Shown here piece after piece: positions 1 to 6,297 of a stretch of DNA of 8,008 nucleotides (position 1 is the stretch's first letter; each line of letters begins with the position of its first letter). Origin of the DNA: an uncultured Synergistia bacterium (GTDB lineage Bacteria; Eremiobacterota; SpSt-956; JAKJGF01). Below the pieces are notes generated by a model. It ran no database searches and was not told where the DNA came from. It worked only from the letters and a program-made list of their open reading frames with translations. A program made the position numbers and the translations under genes. The stretch lies in NCBI GenBank assembly GCA_937888925.1, contig CALARM010000233.1, positions 1 to 8,008 on the forward strand. The letters run 5' to 3'.

Positions 1-72
1 CTTTTTCAATCCCTTTTTCAATCCCTTTTTCAATCCCTTTTTCAATCCCTTTTTCAATCCCTTTTTCTTCCC
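1..72 (-). repeat. 12-bp in-frame tandem repeat encoding EKGI
   Basis: Five identical copies of CTTTTTCAATCC (plus strand) occupy 1-60, with a diverged sixth copy at 61-72. The array continues off the left edge, so its true copy number is unknown. On the coding strand each unit reads GAA AAA GGG ATT. The unit length is a multiple of three, so copy-number change would lengthen or shorten the tail of the Rpn protein without shifting frame. Confidence 0.95.
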
Positions 73-115
73 CTTCTTTAATCCATTCCTGGACTATATC
101 CCATTCCTTTAACAT
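1..115 (-). CDS. Candidate nested short Rpn product from an internal in-frame start (partial)
   Basis: Codon 212 of the Rpn reading frame is ATG, preceded by AAGGAGG (124-130) at 8 nt, a near-perfect ribosome binding site and better spaced than the one at the full-length start. Initiation here would give a small protein beginning MLKEWDIVQEWIKEG and consisting of the helical C-terminal segment plus the EKGI repeats, without the nuclease domain. At least 38 codons are in view. In E. coli rpn genes, an internal start yielding a short product that restrains the full-length nuclease has been reported, so the same design is inferred here. The site alone does not prove initiation; AAGGAGGAG also encodes Lys-Glu-Glu in the long protein. 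Confidence 0.5.
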   Translation of the reverse strand, partial: MLKEWDIVQEWIKEGEEKGIEKGIEKGIEKGIEKGIEK

Positions 116-748
116 ATATATCTCCTCCTTAAAGAATTGATATAAAAATTCTCTGGTAAATTTTCTTGATGCTACTGTGATGGAGATAGAGATTAGATCT
201 GATTTGAGCTCTTCGTCTTCTACTTTATCTATAATTTCTTTTTCTTTTTCCAGAGTATGTATATCAGGATTTTTTTCTAAAAGAACCAGTAGAGGTACTA
301 AAGCAGGATATTTACCTTTTTCGATCTCTTCTTTATAATCCCAGAGTTTTATTGCCTTAAAGGTAAAGCTATTCCATAATTCTTCTTTTATATCTACTCT
401 GTATTCAGACGGAAATGTTACATAATCACCTTTTTCAGGATAAATAGCTATAGAACAAACGGGAATATTAAGAGTTTCAGTAAATAGTGCATTATAGAGA
501 AAAATTCTCTGAAGAAATTCCTTTGTTGGAATAAGTTGAAAGTCGATGTGGAGAGCAAATTTTTCCACACCTTTTTGTAAGATATAAATATGGTCGGCTC
601 TTTTTTCCGGTATATTAAGTACAGGGTTTTCTATTATTTGTAAAATATAATTACATTTATCTCCAAAAATGAGGTTAAGAAAACTTTCTGGATGTTTTCT
701 TGCAAGTATTTTTATACTTTTATCTACAGAATCTACTTTTTTTGACAT
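1..748 (-). CDS. Rpn-family PD-(D/E)XK nuclease, partial (3' end beyond window)
   Basis: At least 249 codons are visible, read leftward from ATG at 748; the stop lies off the left edge. The protein resembles the Rpn (recombination-promoting nuclease, formerly transposase_31/YhgA-like) family, whose members cut DNA with a PD-(D/E)XK fold. The visible core fits: Asp52 in RADHIY, then a strand with Asp69 and Gln71 in LHIDFQ, matching the family's D...(E/D)xQ active site. An Asp stands where many relatives have Glu. A charged helical region follows (about 155-230), then tandem EKGI repeats, typical of Rpn C-termini. The start is supported by GAGGAGG at 759-765, 10 nt upstream, and by a promoter just before it. 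The gene is divergent from the SNF2 operon. Family assignment is by motif and layout only; the exact substrate is unknown. Confidence 0.8.
   Translation of the reverse strand, partial: MSKKVDSVDKSIKILARKHPESFLNLIFGDKCNYILQIIENPVLNIPEKRADHIYILQKGVEKFALHIDFQLIPTKEFLQRIFLYNALFTETLNIPVCSIAIYPEKGDYVTFPSEYRVDIKEELWNSFTFKAIKLWDYKEEIEKGKYPALVPLLVLLEKNPDIHTLEKEKEIIDKVEDEELKSDLISISITVASRKFTREFLYQFFKEEIYMLKEWDIVQEWIKEGEEKGIEKGIEKGIEKGIEKGIEK
122..130 (-). promoter_or_regulatory. Internal Shine-Dalgarno site within the rpn gene
   Basis: Read leftward, the strand gives AAGGAGGAG followed by ATATAT and ATG. This is almost fully complementary to the 16S rRNA 3' end and ideally spaced. It lies in the middle of a reading frame, so it would support separate initiation of the C-terminal product. 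Confidence 0.6.
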
Positions 749-771
749 CTTCAAATTTCCTCCTCAATAAA

Positions 772-800
772 AGTGTATCAGAAGAAGAATTTACAGTCAA
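772..800 (-). promoter_or_regulatory. Sigma70-like promoter for the rpn gene
   Basis: On the minus strand, TTGACT (795-800) and TACACT (772-777) are separated by exactly 17 bp. Transcription would begin near 765, giving a leader of roughly 17 nt that is mostly the ribosome binding site. The match and placement are good, but the call rests on sequence alone. Confidence 0.6.
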
Positions 801-823
801 TAGAAGATTTCTTACATTATCCA

Positions 824-852
824 TTGAAATAAGCTCGGACTTCTGTTAAAAT
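824..852 (+). promoter_or_regulatory. Sigma70-like promoter for the SNF2-SWIM operon
   Basis: TTGAAA (824-829) and TAAAAT (847-852) are separated by 17 bp, putting the transcription start near 859 and leaving a leader of about 30 nt. A perfect TATAAT also lies at 865-870 but has only a weak -35 partner, so it is the second choice. The -35 box lies 23 bp from the -35 box of the divergent rpn promoter. Confidence 0.5.
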
Positions 853-854
853 TT

Positions 855-880
855 TCCCGATCAGTATAATTTTATCGGGA
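855..880 (+). promoter_or_regulatory. Inverted repeat at the SNF2 operon start (possible operator)
   Basis: TCCCGAT (855-861) and ATCGGGA (874-880) form a perfect 7-bp inverted repeat around a 12-nt AT-rich centre. It straddles the predicted transcription start, and its right arm runs into the ribosome binding site GGGAGAGG (877-884). A repressor site is the simplest reading. A leader hairpin masking the ribosome binding site is possible only if transcription starts further upstream. Confidence 0.45.
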
Positions 881-890
881 GAGGAAATTA

Positions 891-3800
891 ATGAATATTC
901 TGCATGGCACATGGATACCGGAACATACAGATAATTATGTCCGGAAAGGCGCTTTTTATTTATGGGTGGAAACCGATTCGACAGATGGAAGAAAAAAGGA
1001 AGAACACTTTCATCCTGCCTGTCTTGAAAAAAACAGACTCGAAGAATTCTTTAAAGGAGAGCTTGGCATAAAAGAACCTGATAAAATAAAGGAAAAGTAT
1101 TTTATCCTCCCAACCCTTAAATCTACCCCTTTACCATCTTATGAATTATTAAGACATTCGGAAGAAGAATTACCGGAAAATTTTCAACTTAAAGGATGGA
1201 AAATCTTCTGTTATGAAGTTAAATCTTCGGAAATATTGAAAATTTTAAAAGATATAAATTTTCTCTTTTTCTATAATCCCGGAGAAACCAGAGCAGGGAC
1301 AGATATATTATTCTGGTATCACTACACACAGTTATTTAAGGAAATTATTCTGAAAGATAGATATATTCCTTCTTTGAAATACAGAGAATTAAATAAGAAT
1401 AAGAAAAAAAAGAACGGAGAATATGAGATATATCCTTACTGGGAAATTATTTCTGAAAAGTATGAAGGGGAAATAGAAAAACAGACCTCTTTTATGCCTC
1501 AAATCTGTGTGGCCGGGTCAGATATAAAAGAAAAGGGTTGTAAGTTTTTCTCAAAAAAAACCATTCTGAGTCATTTTTCTGAAAATCTGCTGAATGAAAT
1601 AATCTGGAACACTGATTTTACAGCGCAATTTACTAAAGAAATACATGAAACTTTTCTATATGACTGTATTTTTCCTTTTGATATTAAGTATAATATTAAA
1701 TCCTGGCGTAGTTCCCATTCTTTAGAAGAATATAAAAAATGGTATTTATGGAAAGAACAATTGGTAGGAAATAGATTATTATCCAAATTTACCCTCTGTT
1801 TTAAATTAGAAGAAGCCTTTTCTATGAATGATAAGTGGAAGATTAATTTTTTACTGGAATTTAAAGAAGATCCTTCTCTTAAAATTAAACTTCAGGACTA
1901 CTGGCATATGGATAAAAATAGAAAGAAGGGGATTCAGGATAAGTTCGGCTCTAATATGGAAAAAGAAATATTACTGAATTTAGGATATGCGGCAAAAATG
2001 TATCCCAGAATATGGAAAGGCCTTGATACCGATAAACCTGAAGGGTTTAAGTTAGATATAGAAGAGGCTTTTGAATTTTTAAAGGAAAGTGCATGGATTT
2101 TAGAAGACTCAGGTTATAAGGTTATTATCCCTTCCTGGTATACACCGAAGGGACAGAGAAAAGCAAAGATTAAAGTCAAAACTTCTGTTAAACATCCCGG
2201 TTCTGCGTCTAAAAGCTTCTTTGGCCTTGATGCAATTGTTGAATACAGTTATGACCTTGCCATAGGAAGTGAAGTTGTAAGCCAGAAAGAATGGAATGAT
2301 CTGGTTAATGCAAAAACAAATCTTGTTAAATTCCGTGGAGAATGGATGGAATTGGACAGGGATAAAATGGAGGAAATAATTAAATTCTGGCAGACTAATT
2401 CTGATAAAAAGGCACAGGCAAATATTTTAGATATAATGAAAATGACTGCTCAGGAAGAGGATTTTATATTTGATCATGATGAAATTCTGTCGGAAATTAT
2501 GGATAAACTTAAGGATAAAAGCAAATTTCAAATTACAGGAGATCCTGCGAAATTCCAGGGAAAACTCAGAGAATATCAAAAGAGAGGTCTTTCCTGGATA
2601 ACCTATCTTGAAAGTTTAGGATTAAATCCCTGCCTTGCCGATGATATGGGTCTTGGTAAAACAATTCAGGTCATAGCAAGGCTTATAAATGAAAGAGAAG
2701 AGAAAAAAGGGCTTTCTCCAACTTTATTAATAGCTCCAACCTCTGTTATAGGAAACTGGAAAAAGGAATTTGAAAGATTTGCTCCTCATTTGAAGACCTT
2801 TATTCATCATGGAAGTGTCAGGTATAAGAAAGAAAAGGAATTTAAAGAAGAATGTCTGAAATATGATGTTGTTATCAGTTCCTATGCCCTTTCGAGAAAA
2901 GATGAAAAATTATTCCGTTCTGTTAAGTGGGAAAGAATTGTTCTGGATGAAGCGCAGAATATTAAAAATCCTGCAGCAGCTCAGACTAAAGCTATTTTGA
3001 AATTTGATGGAAAACACAGGCTTGCTCTTACTGGAACACCGGTGGAGAACAGATTGCTTGATCTATGGTCTATCTTCAATTTCCTCAATCATGGTTATTT
3101 AGAAACACAGGCAAAATTCAGAAGTGCCTTTGAAATCCCCGTGCAGAAAGATAATGATCTCATAAAAACTAAAATGTTAAAAAGTCTTGTGGAACCTTTT
3201 ATTTTAAGGAGAGTAAAAACTGATAAAGATATTATAAAGGATCTCCCTGATAAAGTAGAACAAAAAGTCTATTGCAATTTATCTAAAGAACAGGCTTCTC
3301 TTTATGAGGCAGTCGTTAAGGATGTGCTGGAACAGATAGAGGAGTCAGAAGGAATGCAGAGAAAAGGTCTGATTTTATCTTCTTTAATGAAATTAAAACA
3401 GATATGTAATCACCCTGCCCAGTTTTTACAGGATGGAAGCCACTTTACTAAAGAGCGTTCCAGTAAATTGAGCCGTCTTGTTGAAATGGCTGAAGAAGCT
3501 ATAGAAAGCGATGAAAGTATTTTAATATTCAGTCAATTCAGAGAGGTCTGTATTGAATTAGAGAAGATATTTAAAAAGGAATTTTATTATAATACCTATA
3601 TGATTCACGGAGGAACAGGCAGAATAAAAAGACAGCAAATGATAGATGAATTTCAGAACACAGAAACAGGGCCATCTGTTTTTATTCTTTCACTTAAAGC
3701 AGGAGGAGTAGGGATTACCCTTACAGGGGCAAATCATGTATTTCATTTTGACAGATGGTGGAATCCTGCGGTAGAAGATCAGGCCACCGACAGAGCTTTT

Positions 3801-4001
3801 CGTATAGGGCAGGAAAAAAATGTTTTCGTCCATAAATTTGTCACAATGGGAACACTGGAAGAGAGGATCGATGAAATGATTGAAGAAAAGAAAAAACTTT
3901 CCGGGTCAATCATTGGAACAGATGAAAAGTGGCTTACGGAACTTGATAACGAGTCCTTTAAAAAACTTATTTCTCTGAATAAAGATTATGTATGGGAGTG
4001 A
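891..4001 (+). CDS. SNF2-family DNA-dependent ATPase/helicase (bacterial SNF2, DUF3670-type)
   Basis: A 1036-aa Swi2/Snf2 superfamily-2 ATPase. The long N-terminal half (about 1-550) is the extension seen in bacterial SNF2 proteins, with a DUF3670-like stretch near 390-515. The RecA-like motor is complete: LREYQKRGLSWI near 560; Walker A DDMGLGKT with Lys590; DEAQ at 686-689 (Walker B); ALTGTP at 712-717; LKAGGVGITLTG from 935; and motif VI DQATDRAFRIGQ (963-974) with Arg968 and Arg971. Such enzymes translocate on duplex DNA and remodel bound protein; strand separation is not assured despite the name. GGGAGAGG lies 6 nt before the ATG. The SWIM gene begins 5 bp after the stop, so the two are almost surely co-translated. 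All motor motifs look intact, so an active enzyme is expected; the physiological target cannot be read from sequence. Confidence 0.95.
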   Translation: MNILHGTWIPEHTDNYVRKGAFYLWVETDSTDGRKKEEHFHPACLEKNRLEEFFKGELGIKEPDKIKEKYFILPTLKSTPLPSYELLRHSEEELPENFQLKGWKIFCYEVKSSEILKILKDINFLFFYNPGETRAGTDILFWYHYTQLFKEIILKDRYIPSLKYRELNKNKKKKNGEYEIYPYWEIISEKYEGEIEKQTSFMPQICVAGSDIKEKGCKFFSKKTILSHFSENLLNEIIWNTDFTAQFTKEIHETFLYDCIFPFDIKYNIKSWRSSHSLEEYKKWYLWKEQLVGNRLLSKFTLCFKLEEAFSMNDKWKINFLLEFKEDPSLKIKLQDYWHMDKNRKKGIQDKFGSNMEKEILLNLGYAAKMYPRIWKGLDTDKPEGFKLDIEEAFEFLKESAWILEDSGYKVIIPSWYTPKGQRKAKIKVKTSVKHPGSASKSFFGLDAIVEYSYDLAIGSEVVSQKEWNDLVNAKTNLVKFRGEWMELDRDKMEEIIKFWQTNSDKKAQANILDIMKMTAQEEDFIFDHDEILSEIMDKLKDKSKFQITGDPAKFQGKLREYQKRGLSWITYLESLGLNPCLADDMGLGKTIQVIARLINEREEKKGLSPTLLIAPTSVIGNWKKEFERFAPHLKTFIHHGSVRYKKEKEFKEECLKYDVVISSYALSRKDEKLFRSVKWERIVLDEAQNIKNPAAAQTKAILKFDGKHRLALTGTPVENRLLDLWSIFNFLNHGYLETQAKFRSAFEIPVQKDNDLIKTKMLKSLVEPFILRRVKTDKDIIKDLPDKVEQKVYCNLSKEQASLYEAVVKDVLEQIEESEGMQRKGLILSSLMKLKQICNHPAQFLQDGSHFTKERSSKLSRLVEMAEEAIESDESILIFSQFREVCIELEKIFKKEFYYNTYMIHGGTGRIKRQQMIDEFQNTETGPSVFILSLKAGGVGITLTGANHVFHFDRWWNPAVEDQATDRAFRIGQEKNVFVHKFVTMGTLEERIDEMIEEKKKLSGSIIGTDEKWLTELDNESFKKLISLNKDYVWE

Positions 4002-4006
4002 GAATT

Positions 4007-4849
4007 ATGGCAACATTCAGCAGAACCTGGTGGGGAGAAAGGTTTATAGAAGTGCTGGAACATTTTACCGATGAAGGAAGATTGAGCAGAGGCCGTTCTT
4101 ATGCGAGGAATGGGAAAGTGCTTAATTTTGAATTATCGAAGGGAAAAATAACTGCAAAGGTCAGAGGGTCAATAAATCCTTATTTCGGAGTATATAAAGA
4201 ACCGAAATATAATGTTACAATTCAGATAAAAGAGATTCCACGACCTTCCTGGGTGAGAGTCATAAAAGCTATTTCCTCAAAGGCAAGTTTTGTCTCCCGT
4301 CTTTTAATGAATGAAATGCCTGATAACATAGAAGAGGTTTTTGATGAATTTGCTCTCCACTTATTACCGGGGAGTGAAAAAGATTTTACTACAAAATGCT
4401 CCTGTCCTGACTGGGGAAATCCCTGTAAACATATTGCAGGTGTATATTATCTGGTTGCCTCTGAATTTGATAGAGATCCCTTTTTGATGTTCAAGTTAAG
4501 AGGCCTGGAACAGGAAGAACTGCAAAAAGAACTTGTTAAATCGCCTCTCGGACAGGTACTATTATCAGGATTTGTTCAGAAAGAAGTTAAACTGGAAAGT
4601 TCAGAATCTTATTACACGGAAGTTGCAAAAGAAGAATTGGACGGACATATGACAATAAAAGAATTCTGGACAGGAGCTAAAAAAATCCCTCAAAGGACAG
4701 AACAGGTTTTAGAAACAATAATTCCTGCGGCGCTAATAAAAAAACAGGGAGATTTTCCCCCTTTCTGGTGTCAGGATAATTCATTTATTCAAATAATGGA
4801 GGATTTTTATATCAGAGTAAGAGACAAAAATAAAAAATTACTGAGGTAA
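4007..4849 (+). CDS. SWIM zinc-finger protein, partner of the SNF2 ATPase
   Basis: A 280-aa protein with a SWIM zinc finger, CxCx6CxH, at Cys131, Cys133, Cys140 and His142. SWIM domains bind zinc and are thought to contact DNA or protein. The N-terminus MATFSRTWWGERFIE looks like that of SWIM proteins found beside bacterial SNF2 genes. The frame also has an ATG at 3992, but that start overlaps the SNF2 stop; ATG at 4007 is preferred because GGGAG (3994-3998) lies 8 nt upstream and the protein then begins with the conserved segment. Residues from about 165 to the end are charged and show no motif I recognise. The protein is likely a DNA-binding or adaptor subunit of the SNF2 motor; that functional link is inferred from adjacency. 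Confidence 0.88.
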   Translation: MATFSRTWWGERFIEVLEHFTDEGRLSRGRSYARNGKVLNFELSKGKITAKVRGSINPYFGVYKEPKYNVTIQIKEIPRPSWVRVIKAISSKASFVSRLLMNEMPDNIEEVFDEFALHLLPGSEKDFTTKCSCPDWGNPCKHIAGVYYLVASEFDRDPFLMFKLRGLEQEELQKELVKSPLGQVLLSGFVQKEVKLESSESYYTEVAKEELDGHMTIKEFWTGAKKIPQRTEQVLETIIPAALIKKQGDFPPFWCQDNSFIQIMEDFYIRVRDKNKKLLR

Positions 4850-4893
4850 TATGAAATAGAATATTGAAGAGGTTATTTCTTTACAGTCACTTA

Positions 4894-5949
4894 TTACAAA
4901 TATTTATTAAGTCCTTTTTTCTTTAAAATTTCTATAATATCCTGAACCTTCTGAGAATCTTTCATGTGTCCTGCAAGTACGGCATCATCCGTATTTACGA
5001 GAAATAAATCTTCCAGTCCTATAGTTGCTACAAGTTTCTCTGTTTTATTACATATAAAGCAATGTCTGGTATCAATGGAGACACATGGGCCTTCTATTAT
5101 ATTACCCTCTCTATCTCCGTCTGTTGTATTTGACTGAAGATCGAAGAGGGATTTCCAGCTTCCTACATCACTCCATTCAAAAGAGGCGGGGATTACCGCA
5201 ACAGGTCTTTTTGTTTTCTCCATAATGCCATAGTCTATAGAGACGGAATTGATTGTTTTATAAACATCTCTTAATACGCTGTCATGTTCTTTTTTACCGA
5301 TAGATTCTTTTATAATCTGTAGCTGTTCATAAAGATCGGGCAGAAGGATGGATATTTCTTCCAACATAACGTGAGGGGTGAACACAAATATGCCGGAATT
5401 CCAGAAATATTCTCCACTGACCAGATATTCCATAGCTTTATTAATATCAGGTTTTTCTACAAATTTTTTTACCATATATGCCCGGTCTTCCAGAGACTCA
5501 CCTCTGAGTATGTAACCGTACCCTGTTTCAGGCCCTGTAGGCTTTACACCTATAGTAACTATATAGCCTTTTTCTGCTATATCCATAGCTTCTTTAATGG
5601 CTTTTTGAAAAGCTTCTCTGTCCGGTATAAAATGGTCTGCCGGTATTACTGCCACAGGGGAGTTTATGTCTTTGATATATATGGATGCAAGGCCTATGCA
5701 CGGTGCGGTGTTTTTCCCGAAAGGCTCTTTTAATATTAAAGATTTACTTCCTGATGAGATCAGATCTTTATGTTCTTCATTTATTACGATTATTCTGTTT
5801 TCCGGTGCGATGAAATCATCGAGCCTCTTCATTGTCTGGGTAAGCATTGTTTCTTCTCCGATGATACTCAGGAATTGCTTCGGAAGAGAATTTCTGCTGT
5901 AGGGCCAGAAACGTTTCCCGACACCACCGGCCATAATTACGGCAAACAT
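4894..5949 (-). CDS. manC: Mannose-1-phosphate guanylyltransferase (GDP-mannose synthesis)
   Basis: The 351-aa protein catalyses GTP + mannose-1-phosphate to GDP-mannose + pyrophosphate in the cytoplasm, supplying mannose and derived sugars for glycans or lipopolysaccharide. The nucleotidyltransferase signature is complete: MAGGVGKRFWPYSR (6-19), PKQF (23-26), PADH with metal-binding Asp105, ETGYGYI (141-147), FVEKPD (163-168), NSGIFVF (184-190), SIDYGIMEK (237-245) and EWSDVGSW (258-265). The length fits the single-domain form without the C-terminal phosphomannose isomerase domain found in about 470-aa bifunctional relatives. The start at 5949 has GAGGAG (5958-5963) 8 nt upstream. It is last in a leftward gene series, 106 bp after the small gene, and converges on the SWIM gene across 44 bp. 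No clear promoter of its own was seen. Specificity for mannose over another hexose is from motif resemblance. Confidence 0.93.
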   Translation of the reverse strand: MFAVIMAGGVGKRFWPYSRNSLPKQFLSIIGEETMLTQTMKRLDDFIAPENRIIVINEEHKDLISSGSKSLILKEPFGKNTAPCIGLASIYIKDINSPVAVIPADHFIPDREAFQKAIKEAMDIAEKGYIVTIGVKPTGPETGYGYILRGESLEDRAYMVKKFVEKPDINKAMEYLVSGEYFWNSGIFVFTPHVMLEEISILLPDLYEQLQIIKESIGKKEHDSVLRDVYKTINSVSIDYGIMEKTKRPVAVIPASFEWSDVGSWKSLFDLQSNTTDGDREGNIIEGPCVSIDTRHCFICNKTEKLVATIGLEDLFLVNTDDAVLAGHMKDSQKVQDIIEILKKKGLNKYL

Positions 5950-5988
5950 ATTTAAATCTCCTCAAGAAATATGTTGTATTACTGCCCT

Positions 5989-6014
5989 GAACAGGAGCAT
6001 TAATAAACCTGTTC
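5989..6014 (-). repeat. 7-bp inverted repeat upstream of manC
   Basis: GAACAGG (5989-5995) and CCTGTTC (6008-6014) can pair around a 12-nt AT-rich loop. It lies in the 106-bp gap between the 74-aa gene and manC. No T-run follows on the minus strand, so it is not a standard terminator; it could be an operator or a processing structure. Confidence 0.4.
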
Positions 6015-6026
6015 CAACCTCCTGTA

Positions 6027-6050
6027 ACGCGTAACGCGTTACGGGTCACG
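6027..6050. repeat. Heptanucleotide repeat with 14-bp palindrome
   Basis: Units ACGCGTA, ACGCGTT, ACGGGTC and a partial ACG follow each other with a 7-bp period. Positions 6030-6043 are a perfect 14-bp palindrome centred on ACGCGT. The stretch is GC- and CpG-rich against the AT-rich surroundings, which suggests an inserted or dispersed repeat element rather than ordinary spacer. The element ends six bases short of the small gene's stop codon. Confidence 0.7.
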
Positions 6051-6055
6051 AATTA

Positions 6056-6280
6056 CTATTTATCCTGTTCAAGTTTTTCCATAAGATTGTTCAGATTTTC
6101 TTTTGTATTCTTCAGGGTTTCTTTCAGAATTTCTACAAGTTCTTCTTCAGAACTGGCAATCTTTATGGCTTCCTCTATATTGGATGTTATATCGGAAGCG
6201 GTTCTGGAAAAGATTTCTATGACATTTTTCAATTCATTACTGATTTTTCCATCAATAATTACAGGCTTCTTTTCTCCCAT
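6056..6280 (-). CDS. Small helical protein of unknown function
   Basis: The 74-aa product is not one I recognise. After a short N-terminus (MGEKKPVIIDG) it is almost wholly predicted helix, rich in Glu, Lys, Leu and Ile with heptad-like spacing from about residue 13 to 72, suggesting a coiled coil or helical bundle. It has no cysteine, signal peptide or membrane segment. An AGGA site lies 10 nt before the ATG, and the gene starts 17 nt after the stop of the histidine-kinase-like gene, so the two are probably co-transcribed. A role as a partner or adaptor of that protein is inference from position. The opposite-strand frame over the same stretch lacks a comparable context. Confidence 0.7.
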   Translation of the reverse strand: MGEKKPVIIDGKISNELKNVIEIFSRTASDITSNIEEAIKIASSEEELVEILKETLKNTKENLNNLMEKLEQDK

Positions 6281-6297
6281 AACATATAATTCCTTTC

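Noticed and set aside
1..72. Short regular repeats as a CRISPR array
   Set aside because: The 12-bp units are directly tandem with no spacers and encode EKGI in frame with a recognisable protein.
865..870. Perfect TATAAT as the main SNF2 operon promoter
   Set aside because: No good -35 box lies 16-18 bp upstream and no extended -10 TG is present; TTGAAA-17-TAAAAT just upstream is the better pair.
1571..1786. Leftward reading frame of 71 codons inside the SNF2 gene
   Set aside because: It lies wholly inside a well-supported coding region, has no recognisable motif and is an antisense shadow.
4853..4879. GAAATA/TATTTC hairpin between the convergent SWIM and manC genes as a terminator
   Set aside because: Only six mostly AT pairs with a 15-nt loop and no real T-run; too weak to call.
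5371..5955. Rightward frames opposite manC
   Set aside because: They are antisense to a complete, motif-rich guanylyltransferase gene and show no protein features of their own.
5816..6049. Leftward 77-codon frame beginning in the heptanucleotide repeat
   Set aside because: It starts within the repeat element, runs into manC in another frame and carries no recognisable domain; the repeat simply lacks stop codons.
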